Position numbers and translations under genes: made by a program
DNA from: Streptomyces sp. LUP30
GTDB lineage: Bacteria > Actinomycetota > Actinomycetes > Streptomycetales > Streptomycetaceae
DNA: 64,000 bases
Direction: 5' to 3'
Assembly (NCBI RefSeq): GCF_001746365.1
Contig: NZ_MJAJ01000007.1
Location: 167,347-231,346 of the forward strand
The notes under the pieces: generated by a model
Told to the model about the DNA's origin: nothing
The model's input: only the letters and a program-made list of their open reading frames with translations
Database searches by the model: none
Part shown: one piece after another, positions 23,952 to 31,861 of the stretch
Numbering within the stretch: the first letter of the stretch is position 1
Layout: the number at the start of each line of letters is the position of its first letter

Positions 23952-26426
23952 TCAATCAGCCGTGGGCGGCTTTTGAGGCGCAGTCTTGGTCGCTGAGGTT
24001 GCTGTACTTCCGTGCTGTACGGCTTCGGCCTGTTGACGGGCGGTGGCGAGGTTGTTGCGGATGGTCAGGGTGTTGGGGTGGGTGTTGCCGAGGATCTGCT
24101 CGCTGTGGGCGACAGCGGCTTCGAACAGGGGGATGGCTCGGCCCAGGTCGCCCGCCTCCTGGTAGGCGCTGGCGAGGTTGTTGCGGCGGATCAGGGTGTT
24201 GGGGTGGGTGTTGCCGAGGATCTGCTCGCTGTGGGCGACATTGGCTTCGAACAGGGGGATGGCTCGGCCCAGGTCGCCTGCCTCCTGGTAGGCGCTGGCG
24301 AGGTTGTTGCGGCGGATCAGGGTGTTGGGGTGGGTGTTGCCGTGGATCTGCTCGCTGTGGGCGACATTGGCTTCGAACAGGGGGATGGCTCGGCCCAGGT
24401 CGCCTGCCTCCTGGTAGGCGCTGGCGAGGTTGTTGCGGATGGTCAGGGTGTTGGGGTGGGTGTTGCCGAGGGTCTGCTCGCTGTGGGCGACAGTGGCTTC
24501 CAGCAGGGGGATGGCTCGGCCCAGGTCGCCTGCCTCCTGGTAGGCGCTGGCGAGGTTGTTGCGGCGGATCAGGGTGTTGGGGTGGGTGTTGCCGTGGATC
24601 TGCTCGCTGTGGGCGACAGTGGCTTCGAACAGGGGGATGGCTCGGCCCAGGTCGCCTGCCTCCTGGTAGGCGCTGGCGAGGTTGTTGCGGATGGTCAGGG
24701 TGTTGGGGTGGGTGTTGCTGAGGGTCTGCTCGCTCTGGGCGAAAGTTGCTTCGAACAGGGGGATGGCTCGGCCCAGGTCGCCCGCCTCCCGGTAGGTGCT
24801 GGCGAGTTGGTTGCGGCCGATCAGGGTGTTGGGGTGGGTGTTGCCGAGGATCTGCTCGCTCTGGGCGACATTGGCTTCCAGCAGGGTGATGGCTCGGCCC
24901 AGGTCGCCCGCCTCCCGGTGGGCGAGCGCGAGGTTGTGCCGGATAGTCAGGGTGTTGTGGTGGGTGTCGCCCAGCAATTGTTCGCATTGGGTGAGAGCGG
25001 CGGTGCCCAGTGGGATGGCGTGGGCGTTGCGGCCTTGTCGGTACAGGTAATCGATGGCCTGGTAGTAGGTGCCGATGGAGTCGGCTGAGGCGGGGGTACC
25101 CGGTGGTGTGGACTCAGCCAGGGCCAAGACGTGCGGCAGCAGTTGATTCCACAGCGCCACCGGTTCGGGCAGAGAGTCATTCAGCGGAGTCGGCAGAGCC
25201 TCGCGAACGGCTTGTTCTGCCTCTGCGCGGCCCGGGGCGTAGATATCCGGATCCGATTCGGTCGGCGTGCGGGTGCGCAGGACGGTTTGTACCAGGCGGT
25301 GGACACTCACGCCTTGGCGATCGTCGGTGAAGGCGATCATGTTGTACGCGTGCAGCTCACCCAGGGCGTTACCCAGTGCGAGGGAGTCGGGGGCGAGGGG
25401 CGCGAGGAATGCGCGGGGGATGTCGTCGGGGGCCAGCCAGGCCATGGTGTGCAGGAGGGTGACGGCCAGCGGGTCGCGAGCGGTGATGGCGGTGAGGGTC
25501 TGGTCCCAGATCCGGGCGATGGTGCGCTCCGGGTCGTTGACGTCACGGTCCTCATCCAGCACGAGTCCCAGCGAGTGGCGGTAGGTGTCGAGGTCGGTGC
25601 CGGTCCGGTAGGCGTAGGCGCCAGCCTGTTCCAGGGCCAGCGGCAGGCACCCCAGATCCTCGGCTAGCCGACGCGCCGCCTCCCGCTGGGCACCGGTGAA
25701 AGTTTGGCCGGGGAAGGCGATGGCGCACAGCAGGTCGGTGGCCTCCCCCGTGGGGAGCAGGCCCAGGGGTATGGCGGGGGCGATTGCGTGCCATCCGGTG
25801 GCTTTTCGGCTGGTGGCAAGGTGATGCCCGCCGTCCAGGGTGCCCAGGTAGGGGCGCAGGTGCGCCGGATCCTCGACGTTGTCGAAGATCAGCAGCCAGT
25901 CGGGGTGGGCCTGAAGCCAGGTGATCGCCCAAGCTGCCCGCTCGTCCGTACCGACTGTCTGTGCCCACTGCGGGCACAACCGCGTGGTGATTGCGGCGAG
26001 GCTGGTCACGATCGACTCGGGGGACTCGGCGGCGATCCACCACACCAGCCCGTATTCACCGCGGTAGCGGTCGGCGTAGTGCAGGGCCAGGGTGCTCTTG
26101 CCGACCCCGCCTAGCCCGTGGATCGCCCGTGCTCGCGACACGGGCTGCTGCGGCTGGACCACGGCGGCCGAGCCCTGGCCCGTCAGCATCTCCCGCAGCT
26201 CGGTCAGCTCGCGCTCACGGCCGACGAAGACTCCTGACACCGACTCCGGCAGGAACCCGGCCTTCGCCGGAGCCCGAACGGTGTGAGCCCAGTGCACGGC
26301 CTGCGCCGGCAGCACCACTACCCGCGCGTTGTCCCCGCTGATCGCCACCCCGATCGACTCGGCCCCGATCGACCGCTCACCGGACGCCCTCACCCCCATC
26401 GGCTCCCCCGGACCCCGCGCACTCAT
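23952..26426 (-). CDS. NB-ARC / TPR STAND protein with N-terminal amyloid-like motif
   Basis: An 824-residue NLR-like signalling ATPase. Residues 19-37 carry the short motif SIGAESIGVAISGDNARVV; the NB-ARC domain has Walker A GLGGVGKST (104-112), Walker B LLIFDNVED (178-186), the TSR sensor (205-207) and CLPLAL (260-265). From about residue 490 to near the end are TPR units of 42 residues, nearly identical to each other (NTHPNTLTIRNNLASAYQEA and GDLGRAIPLFEA). TPRs would sense the trigger and the N-terminal motif would template the same motif in the effector encoded just upstream, which it overlaps by 4 bp (ATGA). The 3' coding end runs over the integrase arm site at 24,001. Confidence 0.9.
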   Translation of the reverse strand: MSARGPGEPMGVRASGERSIGAESIGVAISGDNARVVVLPAQAVHWAHTVRAPAKAGFLPESVSGVFVGRERELTELREMLTGQGSAAVVQPQQPVSRARAIHGLGGVGKSTLALHYADRYRGEYGLVWWIAAESPESIVTSLAAITTRLCPQWAQTVGTDERAAWAITWLQAHPDWLLIFDNVEDPAHLRPYLGTLDGGHHLATSRKATGWHAIAPAIPLGLLPTGEATDLLCAIAFPGQTFTGAQREAARRLAEDLGCLPLALEQAGAYAYRTGTDLDTYRHSLGLVLDEDRDVNDPERTIARIWDQTLTAITARDPLAVTLLHTMAWLAPDDIPRAFLAPLAPDSLALGNALGELHAYNMIAFTDDRQGVSVHRLVQTVLRTRTPTESDPDIYAPGRAEAEQAVREALPTPLNDSLPEPVALWNQLLPHVLALAESTPPGTPASADSIGTYYQAIDYLYRQGRNAHAIPLGTAALTQCEQLLGDTHHNTLTIRHNLALAHREAGDLGRAITLLEANVAQSEQILGNTHPNTLIGRNQLASTYREAGDLGRAIPLFEATFAQSEQTLSNTHPNTLTIRNNLASAYQEAGDLGRAIPLFEATVAHSEQIHGNTHPNTLIRRNNLASAYQEAGDLGRAIPLLEATVAHSEQTLGNTHPNTLTIRNNLASAYQEAGDLGRAIPLFEANVAHSEQIHGNTHPNTLIRRNNLASAYQEAGDLGRAIPLFEANVAHSEQILGNTHPNTLIRRNNLASAYQEAGDLGRAIPLFEAAVAHSEQILGNTHPNTLTIRNNLATARQQAEAVQHGSTATSATKTAPQKPPTAD
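24001..24022 (+). repeat. Left integrase arm site, GCTGTACTTCCGTGCTGTACGG
   Basis: Paired GCTGTAC motifs, matching the pair at 45,091-45,112 just after the integrase gene. Presence at both ends of the element supports a role in integrase binding. It lies within the last codons of the NLR gene. Confidence 0.7.
24040..24990 (-). repeat. 126-bp tandem repeats encoding TPRs
   Basis: About seven and a half direct copies with exact 126-bp spacing (the CTCGGCCCAGG block recurs at 24,136, 24,262, 24,388 and so on). The four or five inner copies differ by only a few bases, so they were duplicated or homogenised recently. Confidence 0.95.
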
Positions 26427-26857
26427 TGCTGCGGGTGGATGGTGGTGTTGTCGCCGGAGGCAGCGATGCCGATGTGCTGCGCGCCGATCGCCCGCGTCCC
26501 GGACACGTTCACCGTCACCCCACCCGGTGCGGGCAGCAACGCCGCCAGCTCACGCACCAACTCCGCATCCTCCCGCAACGCTTGCTTGAGTTGATGCCGC
26601 AACGCCCCCGCCGCATCCGCGTCGTCCGGCTCCTCGGCAGCCGTCGCCACCGCGCCCGCCAAAGCCGCCCGACCTTCCTCGTTCCGTCGGCGCCACACCA
26701 GATGCAGAATCCGCTGCCCCAGACCCGCCGTCCCCTCGACCGCGGCACCCACAGCCGCATCCTCGGCCCGGCTCAGAACTGCTGCTCCGTATGCGGTCAC
26801 TGCGGCCGACAGGTACGGCGTTGCCTGCTCCATCAGTTCGACGATCTCCGTACTCAC
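26423..26857 (-). CDS. Bell-like helical effector with C-terminal amyloid-like motif
   Basis: A 144-residue protein. The N-terminal 90 residues are predicted helical with a hydrophobic start (ATPYLSAAVTAYGAAVL, EDAAVGAAVEGTAGLG), then an acidic helical part (EPDDADAAGALRHQLKQAL, LVRELAALL), then a short flexible tail ending in IGAQHIGIAASGDNTTI. This is the layout of Bell-domain proteins, proposed membrane-acting death effectors that carry an amyloid signalling motif matching the one on an adjacent NLR. The motif here matches residues 20-33 of the next gene product (IGxxxIGxAxSGDN). GTG 26857 has AGGAG at good spacing. Assignment rests on pattern, not a search. Confidence 0.75.
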   Translation of the reverse strand: MSTEIVELMEQATPYLSAAVTAYGAAVLSRAEDAAVGAAVEGTAGLGQRILHLVWRRRNEEGRAALAGAVATAAEEPDDADAAGALRHQLKQALREDAELVRELAALLPAPGGVTVNVSGTRAIGAQHIGIAASGDNTTIHPQQ

Positions 26858-27306
26858 AAGCACTCCTGACCGTTCGTCATCCTGTTGTCACAGGTGACTA
26901 AGCGTAGGAATCGAAGACACTCCTTGAGTGCAAAACGGCTAAACCGCCTGCTGCAGTTTCAGGGGCGAAGCTTCACAGCGGAATGCCGGACGCAACCGGA
27001 CTACTTCTTCTTGCCCTGGGTCTTGCCGGGGATCTTGGTGACCTGCGTTTCCGCTGCTCAGAGGCGGTGGGCACGTGCGCCCGGTGGTCGTCGTTGGTCG
27101 TCATTGGCCACTGTCGAGCGACCTCGGACGGCCCAGAGACGGCCCAGTCGTGGCCCGCATGATCGGCGTCAGCCAGAAGAAGGCGGCTCGTCTCACGCAA
27201 CGTCTTCGTGCGCGTTCCTGTGAACGTCTCTCACCCGCTGCGACTTTGACCGACGATGGGATCGCAGACGTTGAGCAAGATCAGTTGGTACGGGGAGGGG
27301 CACGTT
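26858..27306. other. Divergent spacer between the two death modules
   Basis: Holds the promoters of the NLR operon (minus) and the EACC1-like operon (plus). The segment 27,000-27,060 (CTTGCCGGGGATCTTGGTGA and following) resembles 21,440-21,475 outside the element, so both probably descend from a shared element end. On the minus strand it reads as a gene tail, VTKIPGKTQGKKK. No intact gene is seen. Confidence 0.5.
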
Positions 27307-27666
27307 GTGCACGTTGATCTGCGCATGGAACACGGTGCGGGTGAGCTGCGCTCACTCCACGCTTGGTTACGAAGTGACGCGACTGTGCGCCGATCGGCCA
27401 CCATTGAACTGCAGGACGGATCGTTCCAGCCGGGACAGATGGGCTCTGCCGTCGAAGTGATCAAGCTGGTCACCGAGAACGGGTGGAGCGCGGCTTCATT
27501 CGTGATGGCCGTTGTGGCGTGGAAACGGGCGCGATCGCAGAGTCCACAGATCACGATTAGCCGTGAGGACACCACCGTCTCGCTCACGAACTGCAGCGAC
27601 GAGGAAGTAGAGCGCGTGATCCGGATCCTGAGTGAGGGGCAGACCGGGGAAGGGCAGGACGAGTGA
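27307..27666 (+). CDS. EACC1-like effector-associated component
   Basis: A 119-residue protein: strand VHVDLRMEHGAGELRSLHAWLRSD, then GQMGSAVEVIKLVTENG, the hydrophobic helix SAASFVMAVVAWKRAR, and the strands PQITISREDTTVSL. This matches the effector-associated constant component EACC1, a domain found beside caspases and other effectors in predicted actinobacterial conflict systems. GTG 27307 is chosen because GGGGAGGGG precedes it and the fold starts there; ATG 27256 would add 17 residues. It overlaps the caspase gene by 4 bp (GTGA). Confidence 0.78.
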   Translation: MHVDLRMEHGAGELRSLHAWLRSDATVRRSATIELQDGSFQPGQMGSAVEVIKLVTENGWSAASFVMAVVAWKRARSQSPQITISREDTTVSLTNCSDEEVERVIRILSEGQTGEGQDE

Positions 27667-28820
27667 GTGCGCTGCCCGACCCAGGAGCATCACGAGCCCT
27701 ACTGATTGGCTCCAGTCAGTTCGACCACCTGGAGCAGCTACCGGCTGTCGCTAATAACCTCACAGCGCTTGCAGAGGCTCTCTGCCTCCCCACCGCCTGG
27801 GGGCTGCCACCGCAGAACTGCGTAGTTATGTTGAACCCGGCATCCAACGATGAAGTGATGGAGGAGTTGCGATCCGCGGTCGAGCACGCCCGCGACACGC
27901 TTCTCGTGTACTACGCCGGGCACGGGCTGATCGACCTGCAGAATGCCCTGCAACTTGCGCTACCAAAGTCCCACCAGCAGTGGGTAGGGTCGGCACTTCC
28001 CTACGACTGGTTGCGTCAGGCTGTTCTCGCAGGCCCGGCAGAGCGCCATGTGCTTGTGTTGGACTGCTGCTTCGCCGGCTTGGCCCTGGGGACGATGGCC
28101 GGCACGCCGGAACTGGCCGATCAAGCTTCTGTCGAAGGAAGCTACCTCTTGGCGGCAGCATCGGAGACGAGCTACGCCCTTGCTCCGCCCGGCGAGAGGT
28201 ACACAGCCTTCACCGGCGAGCTTCTGGAAGTTCTGCGCGCAGGCATCCCGGATGGGCCGGAGCTCCTGGAGCTCGATTTCGTTTACCGGCATCTGCGCCG
28301 CTCACTCGGGGCCAAGAGGCGTCCCATACCGCAGGCTCGCAACAGGAACACCAGCGCTCGACTAGCGCTCGGGCGGAACCGAGCTTTCCTACCCAGTCCG
28401 CCTGTGGGCACCGTTGGCGCAGACTCAGTCAGTCGCGTTTGGCCTGCCCCGGACGGTGTGCGTACCGCTCAGGATTTCATCGCCAGGCTTCGGGATGTGC
28501 GCCAGAGGTGCGGCTTGACGCAAAGGGCTGTCAGCCAACGGTCAGACGGACGGATCTCGGAGGGCAGCGTCAGGACGCTGCTCAATCGCGAGAGTCTCCC
28601 CACAACATGGACAGCTACCCCAGCCTTCCTATCCGCTTGTGGCGTGCCGGAAGAACAAGTGGAGCAGTGGCATGTGGTCTGGGCGAGACTACGGGTGGAC
28701 GCGCCGAAGTCCGTCGGTACTGCGCACCCGTCAGAAGCGCAGGTGGCGAAACCTGCCGCAAGGATAGGAGCTGCCTGGCGGACACTAGCTGGGCGAATTG
28801 GGCGACCGAAGTCCCGCTAG
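27663..28820 (+). CDS. Caspase-like protease with C-terminal HTH domain
   Basis: A 385-residue protein. The N-terminal caspase/metacaspase fold begins RALLIGSSQFDHLEQLPAV and has catalytic His87 (YYAGHG) and Cys136 (LVLDCCFAG). After about residue 265 comes an XRE-type helix-turn-helix (TAQDFIARLRDVRQRCGLTQRAVSQRS, SVRTLLNRESLP), the form often found in actinomycete conflict proteins. It would be a latent protease that kills or arrests the cell or cuts a partner when triggered. It is translationally coupled to the EACC1-like gene. What activates it cannot be read; the NLR operon next door is one candidate partner system. Confidence 0.88.
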   Translation: MSALPDPGASRALLIGSSQFDHLEQLPAVANNLTALAEALCLPTAWGLPPQNCVVMLNPASNDEVMEELRSAVEHARDTLLVYYAGHGLIDLQNALQLALPKSHQQWVGSALPYDWLRQAVLAGPAERHVLVLDCCFAGLALGTMAGTPELADQASVEGSYLLAAASETSYALAPPGERYTAFTGELLEVLRAGIPDGPELLELDFVYRHLRRSLGAKRRPIPQARNRNTSARLALGRNRAFLPSPPVGTVGADSVSRVWPAPDGVRTAQDFIARLRDVRQRCGLTQRAVSQRSDGRISEGSVRTLLNRESLPTTWTATPAFLSACGVPEEQVEQWHVVWARLRVDAPKSVGTAHPSEAQVAKPAARIGAAWRTLAGRIGRPKSR

Positions 28821-28829
28821 TCCCGGCGA

Positions 28830-29045
28830 CTAGCGGGCAGGCGAGCCATGGGCAGTTGGACTTGTTTGCTGAGGAGTTGTACTCGGCTGATCTGAGTCGC
28901 TTCCGAAGATCGTGTTCCAGAGAGCGATGGCAACGACCGCCAACGTCACGATCACCCACGTTGAAGGCTTCTTCGCCCTTCTTGAGACCACCGTCGGCCT
29001 TACGTACGTGGCCGCCCGGTAATGGCCCCTCCGTTGCTGCGCCAT
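28830..29045 (-). CDS. Small single-pass membrane protein
   Basis: A 71-residue protein with a basic N-terminus, one helix (STWVIVTLAVVAIALWNTIFG, about residues 28-48) and a Ser/Thr/Pro-rich tail. ATG 29045 is preceded by GGGAGGGTGAG. It converges on the caspase gene with nine bases between the stops. A link to the death module is possible but only positional. Confidence 0.6.
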   Translation of the reverse strand: MAQQRRGHYRAATYVRPTVVSRRAKKPSTWVIVTLAVVAIALWNTIFGSDSDQPSTTPQQTSPTAHGSPAR

Positions 29046-29619
29046 CGCTCACCCTCCCCCGAGGTCACTAGTGGGGCGAGCTGCTCGCCCTGCTTAGCAG
29101 TGTGACAGTGAGGTGCGTGGGCTGAAAGTGGGTTGCAACCATGCGGCTGGATTCCGTTCCATGCCGCCACCTGTCCACTAGAGGGCCGATCGGAGGTACC
29201 GCAGAAGAGAAGGGCGCACAGCATCTGGCCCATACCGTCCTCGCCCCAGCGAGTGATCAGTGCCGCGCTCTCCGTGCTCTCGTGCTGCGACTGTGACTGC
29301 CCAGAGGTTGGGCGCCTCCAAGAAGTGCCGACCGCAGACCTGGGATGCGGCCGGCACGGGGCTCGGCTACGCCATGCCTCCTTGTGCCGACTAAAGCTGG
29401 CCAAGGTGGGTCAAGGTGGGTCAAGTAGCGTCCACGGAACCTCTAGCGACGACAAGCACGGTGCAGTGCCGACTACTTGCGATTCCTGTACAGCAGTTCT
29501 GAGCCATGACGGTGCATGCGCTCGCCTCTGCTGTAAACGGTGGCTGAGCGGTCGGTGGGAGCCGTAGGGTTGCCCGGGCCGCCTCCGTCAGCAGTATTGG
29601 CCATATTGAGAGGACGCAA
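29046..29619. other. Gene-free stretch
   Basis: No convincing coding region on either strand: frames here lack codon bias and ribosome-binding sites. GGTGGGTCAAGGTGGGTCAAG near 29,405-29,425 is a short direct repeat. Confidence 0.5.
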
Positions 29620-29865
29620 GTGCCACCTCGTACTCGAGCCAAAATCGTTGCCGTGGTTGCCAGTGCTGCGGCTGTCATCGTCGCGCTGCTGCCGGTCGGT
29701 TTCACTAGCCAAGGCGTGACCTACTCATGCGGATCCGCGCTCTCCGCGACGTTTCACAGATGGCCTGGGTGCCGAGATGCTGCCCCTCCCTACCTGATCG
29801 CCGCGGTCGTGATCGCTGCTGCGGGTGTGGTAGTTGCCCTCAGCATGGCGAATAAGGATCACTGA
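29620..29865 (+). CDS. Small two-helix membrane protein
   Basis: An 81-residue protein with two membrane helices (KIVAVVASAAAVIVALLPVGF and YLIAAVVIAAAGVVVALSM) and an outside loop with two Cys (YSCGS, PGCRD). GTG 29620 follows GAGAGGA. Unknown family, probably cargo. Confidence 0.6.
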   Translation: MPPRTRAKIVAVVASAAAVIVALLPVGFTSQGVTYSCGSALSATFHRWPGCRDAAPPYLIAAVVIAAAGVVVALSMANKDH

Positions 29866-30396
29866 GTCGCCGTCGATTCGACTGCATGTGTCCTGATAGT
29901 CGGCCCCCTGCTGGCTCGGGCACGACGTGAGCCCCTCGTCCTCAAGCGACTTGGGTGAAGGCTGTTCATTGGGTATGGGGCGCCGCTCACCTGCAGTACC
30001 GGTCTGCTGGTGTACGTCCTTGTCCGTCACCGTTGTCACTCAGATAGACACTCAGCCGGGCTCAGACGTACACCGCCTTGCGGCTGCCAGTTAACCGGCT
30101 GCGGCAGGAGTGGTCGCTGTACTTCACTGCTGAGAGCAACGGCTCCGGAAGGCGCGGATACTTCGATTGTTTCTGCAGTTCACAGAGCTACCAGAAGATC
30201 GCCCGGTTCCGCACGTCCCAAAGGTGGTGCGGGGCAGCTCAGCAGGGCTCTGGTGCTGGAGCTCCTGGAGGCTCCCGTGCCCGCCAGGCACGGCCTGGTT
30301 AGTCGCTGGTCCTGCCGTCATCGAGGTGAGGGCCCGGGCCTCCCACATGGGGCAAGGCGGGTGCGCCGCGGGTGGGTGTGAAGTAGAGTGTGAAGC
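29866..30396. other. Spacer with old element-end motif
   Basis: No convincing gene. From 29,920 to 30,060 the sequence is a degenerate copy of 20,740-20,880 outside the element: ACTTGGGTG, then CTCACCTGCAG, then GTTGTCACTCAGATAGACACTCAG at 30,032-30,055. GTCGCTGTACTTCACTGCTG at 30,113 resembles the present arm sites. This may be an internal junction between two fused elements. Confidence 0.5.
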
Positions 30397-31185
30397 ATGG
30401 GAGACGGACTGTTCGGAGACATGCCTGCGATCGAGGTGCCCTTGAGTCGGGCTCCGCTGACGCGGGTGCTGACCCAGGTCCGCTTCCCATCGGTACCAGA
30501 GATTGCACTTGGTGACGGTCAGCATCGTCTTAGTAGTCTATTGCGCAAGGCCTATCCGATTGTCCGCCAAAAGACCGGCGTTAACCTTGTCATCACGCCC
30601 AACGGAGTGATGCAGCAAGAGGGACAAGCAGGCGTTTGGCAGTTGCATGATAAGGCGAGCCGTTGGCAGGTTTCCTTTTCTGATGGTTTCGTTTCTCTTG
30701 AGACTTCGGATTACACCTCCAGAGACGATTTTTGCGCCCGCTTGAAAGGCGTACTTGAGGCTCTTGCGGAGGTAGGCGAGCCGGTACTGTGTGACCGTAT
30801 CGGAGTCCGGTACATCAATCAGATCACCGGAAGTCCTCTCGAAGACATTGGCAGATTTCTCAGCCCCCACCTCGTAGCGGGGTGGACTCTTTCGCGATCA
30901 ACGGAAAAGGCCGCGCTGATTCAATCAGTAAACGAAATGCTCTTCGTTGAGGCGTCCGACAAAATGCTGATTCGAAGCGCATGGGTTCCGCCGGGCGGGA
31001 TGGTCGAACCTACGATTCCAGTCCTTTCGGAACTAAGTTGTGCGCTCGACTTGGACGCGTTCACTGACAAGGCTGAGGATTACTCGCCTGAAGACGTATC
31101 TGCGCGAGTTCGAGACCTGGCCGACGCCGCCTACCGAGCGTTCAGGGCGCTCGTCACTGACGATTTCCTGGAACACTATTCGTAA
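30397..31185 (+). CDS. TIGR04255-like protein
   Basis: A 262-residue soluble protein. The opening PLSRAPLTRVLTQVRFPSVPE, the middle WQVSFSDGFVSLETSDYTSRDDFCARL, and DRIGVRYINQI match the sporadically distributed TIGR04255 family, whose role is unknown. The gene is visibly lower in GC than its neighbours (many A/T third positions). It heads a three-gene operon; the next start is 10 bp downstream. The sporadic occurrence and mobile setting suggest a conflict or plasmid-linked role, which is inference. Confidence 0.75.
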   Translation: MGDGLFGDMPAIEVPLSRAPLTRVLTQVRFPSVPEIALGDGQHRLSSLLRKAYPIVRQKTGVNLVITPNGVMQQEGQAGVWQLHDKASRWQVSFSDGFVSLETSDYTSRDDFCARLKGVLEALAEVGEPVLCDRIGVRYINQITGSPLEDIGRFLSPHLVAGWTLSRSTEKAALIQSVNEMLFVEASDKMLIRSAWVPPGGMVEPTIPVLSELSCALDLDAFTDKAEDYSPEDVSARVRDLADAAYRAFRALVTDDFLEHYS

Positions 31186-31195
31186 GGAGTTTCAG

Positions 31196-31861
31196 GTGAC
31201 TGCCCTTTCACTTCCCTTCGGTTCCCGAACTGAGGCAACAGGGTCGCGAGTGAACAGCGACTTCTCTAAGCCTGTTCGCATGATATCGGCCGCAGTGCTT
31301 AGCTTTTGGGGAGTCACGGGAACAGCTAGCACAGCGTACGCCGCTCCGCCCCGCCAGGAAGAGATCGCCTACGTCAGCTTCCAGACGGGCGATGGAACGG
31401 CGGTGGCCCCTCGCCCTGTTCTTGAGGGGCAAATCGGCACAGCAGCCGAAGTCCGCGTGCTCAGAGAGCGGTCTGGCCTCAGCTGGCAGCAGGTGGCTCG
31501 GATCTTTGGCGTCAGCCGGCGCGCAGTGCACATGTGGGCTGCGGGAGGGCGCATGACGGACCATCATGCTGCTCTACTTGGGCGTCACCTTGCCGTGGTG
31601 CGGGAGCATGATCAGGGAAACGCAGAAGCTACCAAGCGGTACCTGCTCGCGGCTGCCCCAGGGGAGCGTTCGCCGTACCAACTGATGGTCGACTATCAGC
31701 TGAAGTGCCGAGAGAAGCCGCTTCGCGGGGAGCTTCGAGCGGCTACGCTGTTGGCAGCAACTGAACCAACTCCCTTGTCGGGCACGGAAGTCGTTCGTGG
31801 CGGCCGTCGTCTGGGCAAGGCTGCCGACCGGAGCGTGAATGGGGAGCCAGGAAGCGGCTGA
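31196..31861 (+). CDS. HTH-domain protein in the TIGR04255 operon
   Basis: A 221-residue protein. A hydrophobic segment near residues 25-50 (MISAAVLSFWGVTGTASTAYAA) is followed by an XRE/MerR-like helix-turn-helix, EVRVLRERSGLSWQQVARIFGVSRRAVHMWAAGG, and a helical tail. GTG 31196 has AAGGAG at ideal distance. The hydrophobic part could be a membrane anchor or signal-like sequence, which is odd ahead of a DNA-binding domain. It overlaps the next gene by 23 bp. Confidence 0.7.
   Translation: MTALSLPFGSRTEATGSRVNSDFSKPVRMISAAVLSFWGVTGTASTAYAAPPRQEEIAYVSFQTGDGTAVAPRPVLEGQIGTAAEVRVLRERSGLSWQQVARIFGVSRRAVHMWAAGGRMTDHHAALLGRHLAVVREHDQGNAEATKRYLLAAAPGERSPYQLMVDYQLKCREKPLRGELRAATLLAATEPTPLSGTEVVRGGRRLGKAADRSVNGEPGSG

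Noticed and set aside
24040..24990. CRISPR-like array
   Set aside because: The 126-bp units are contiguous, in frame and encode TPRs; there are no spacers.
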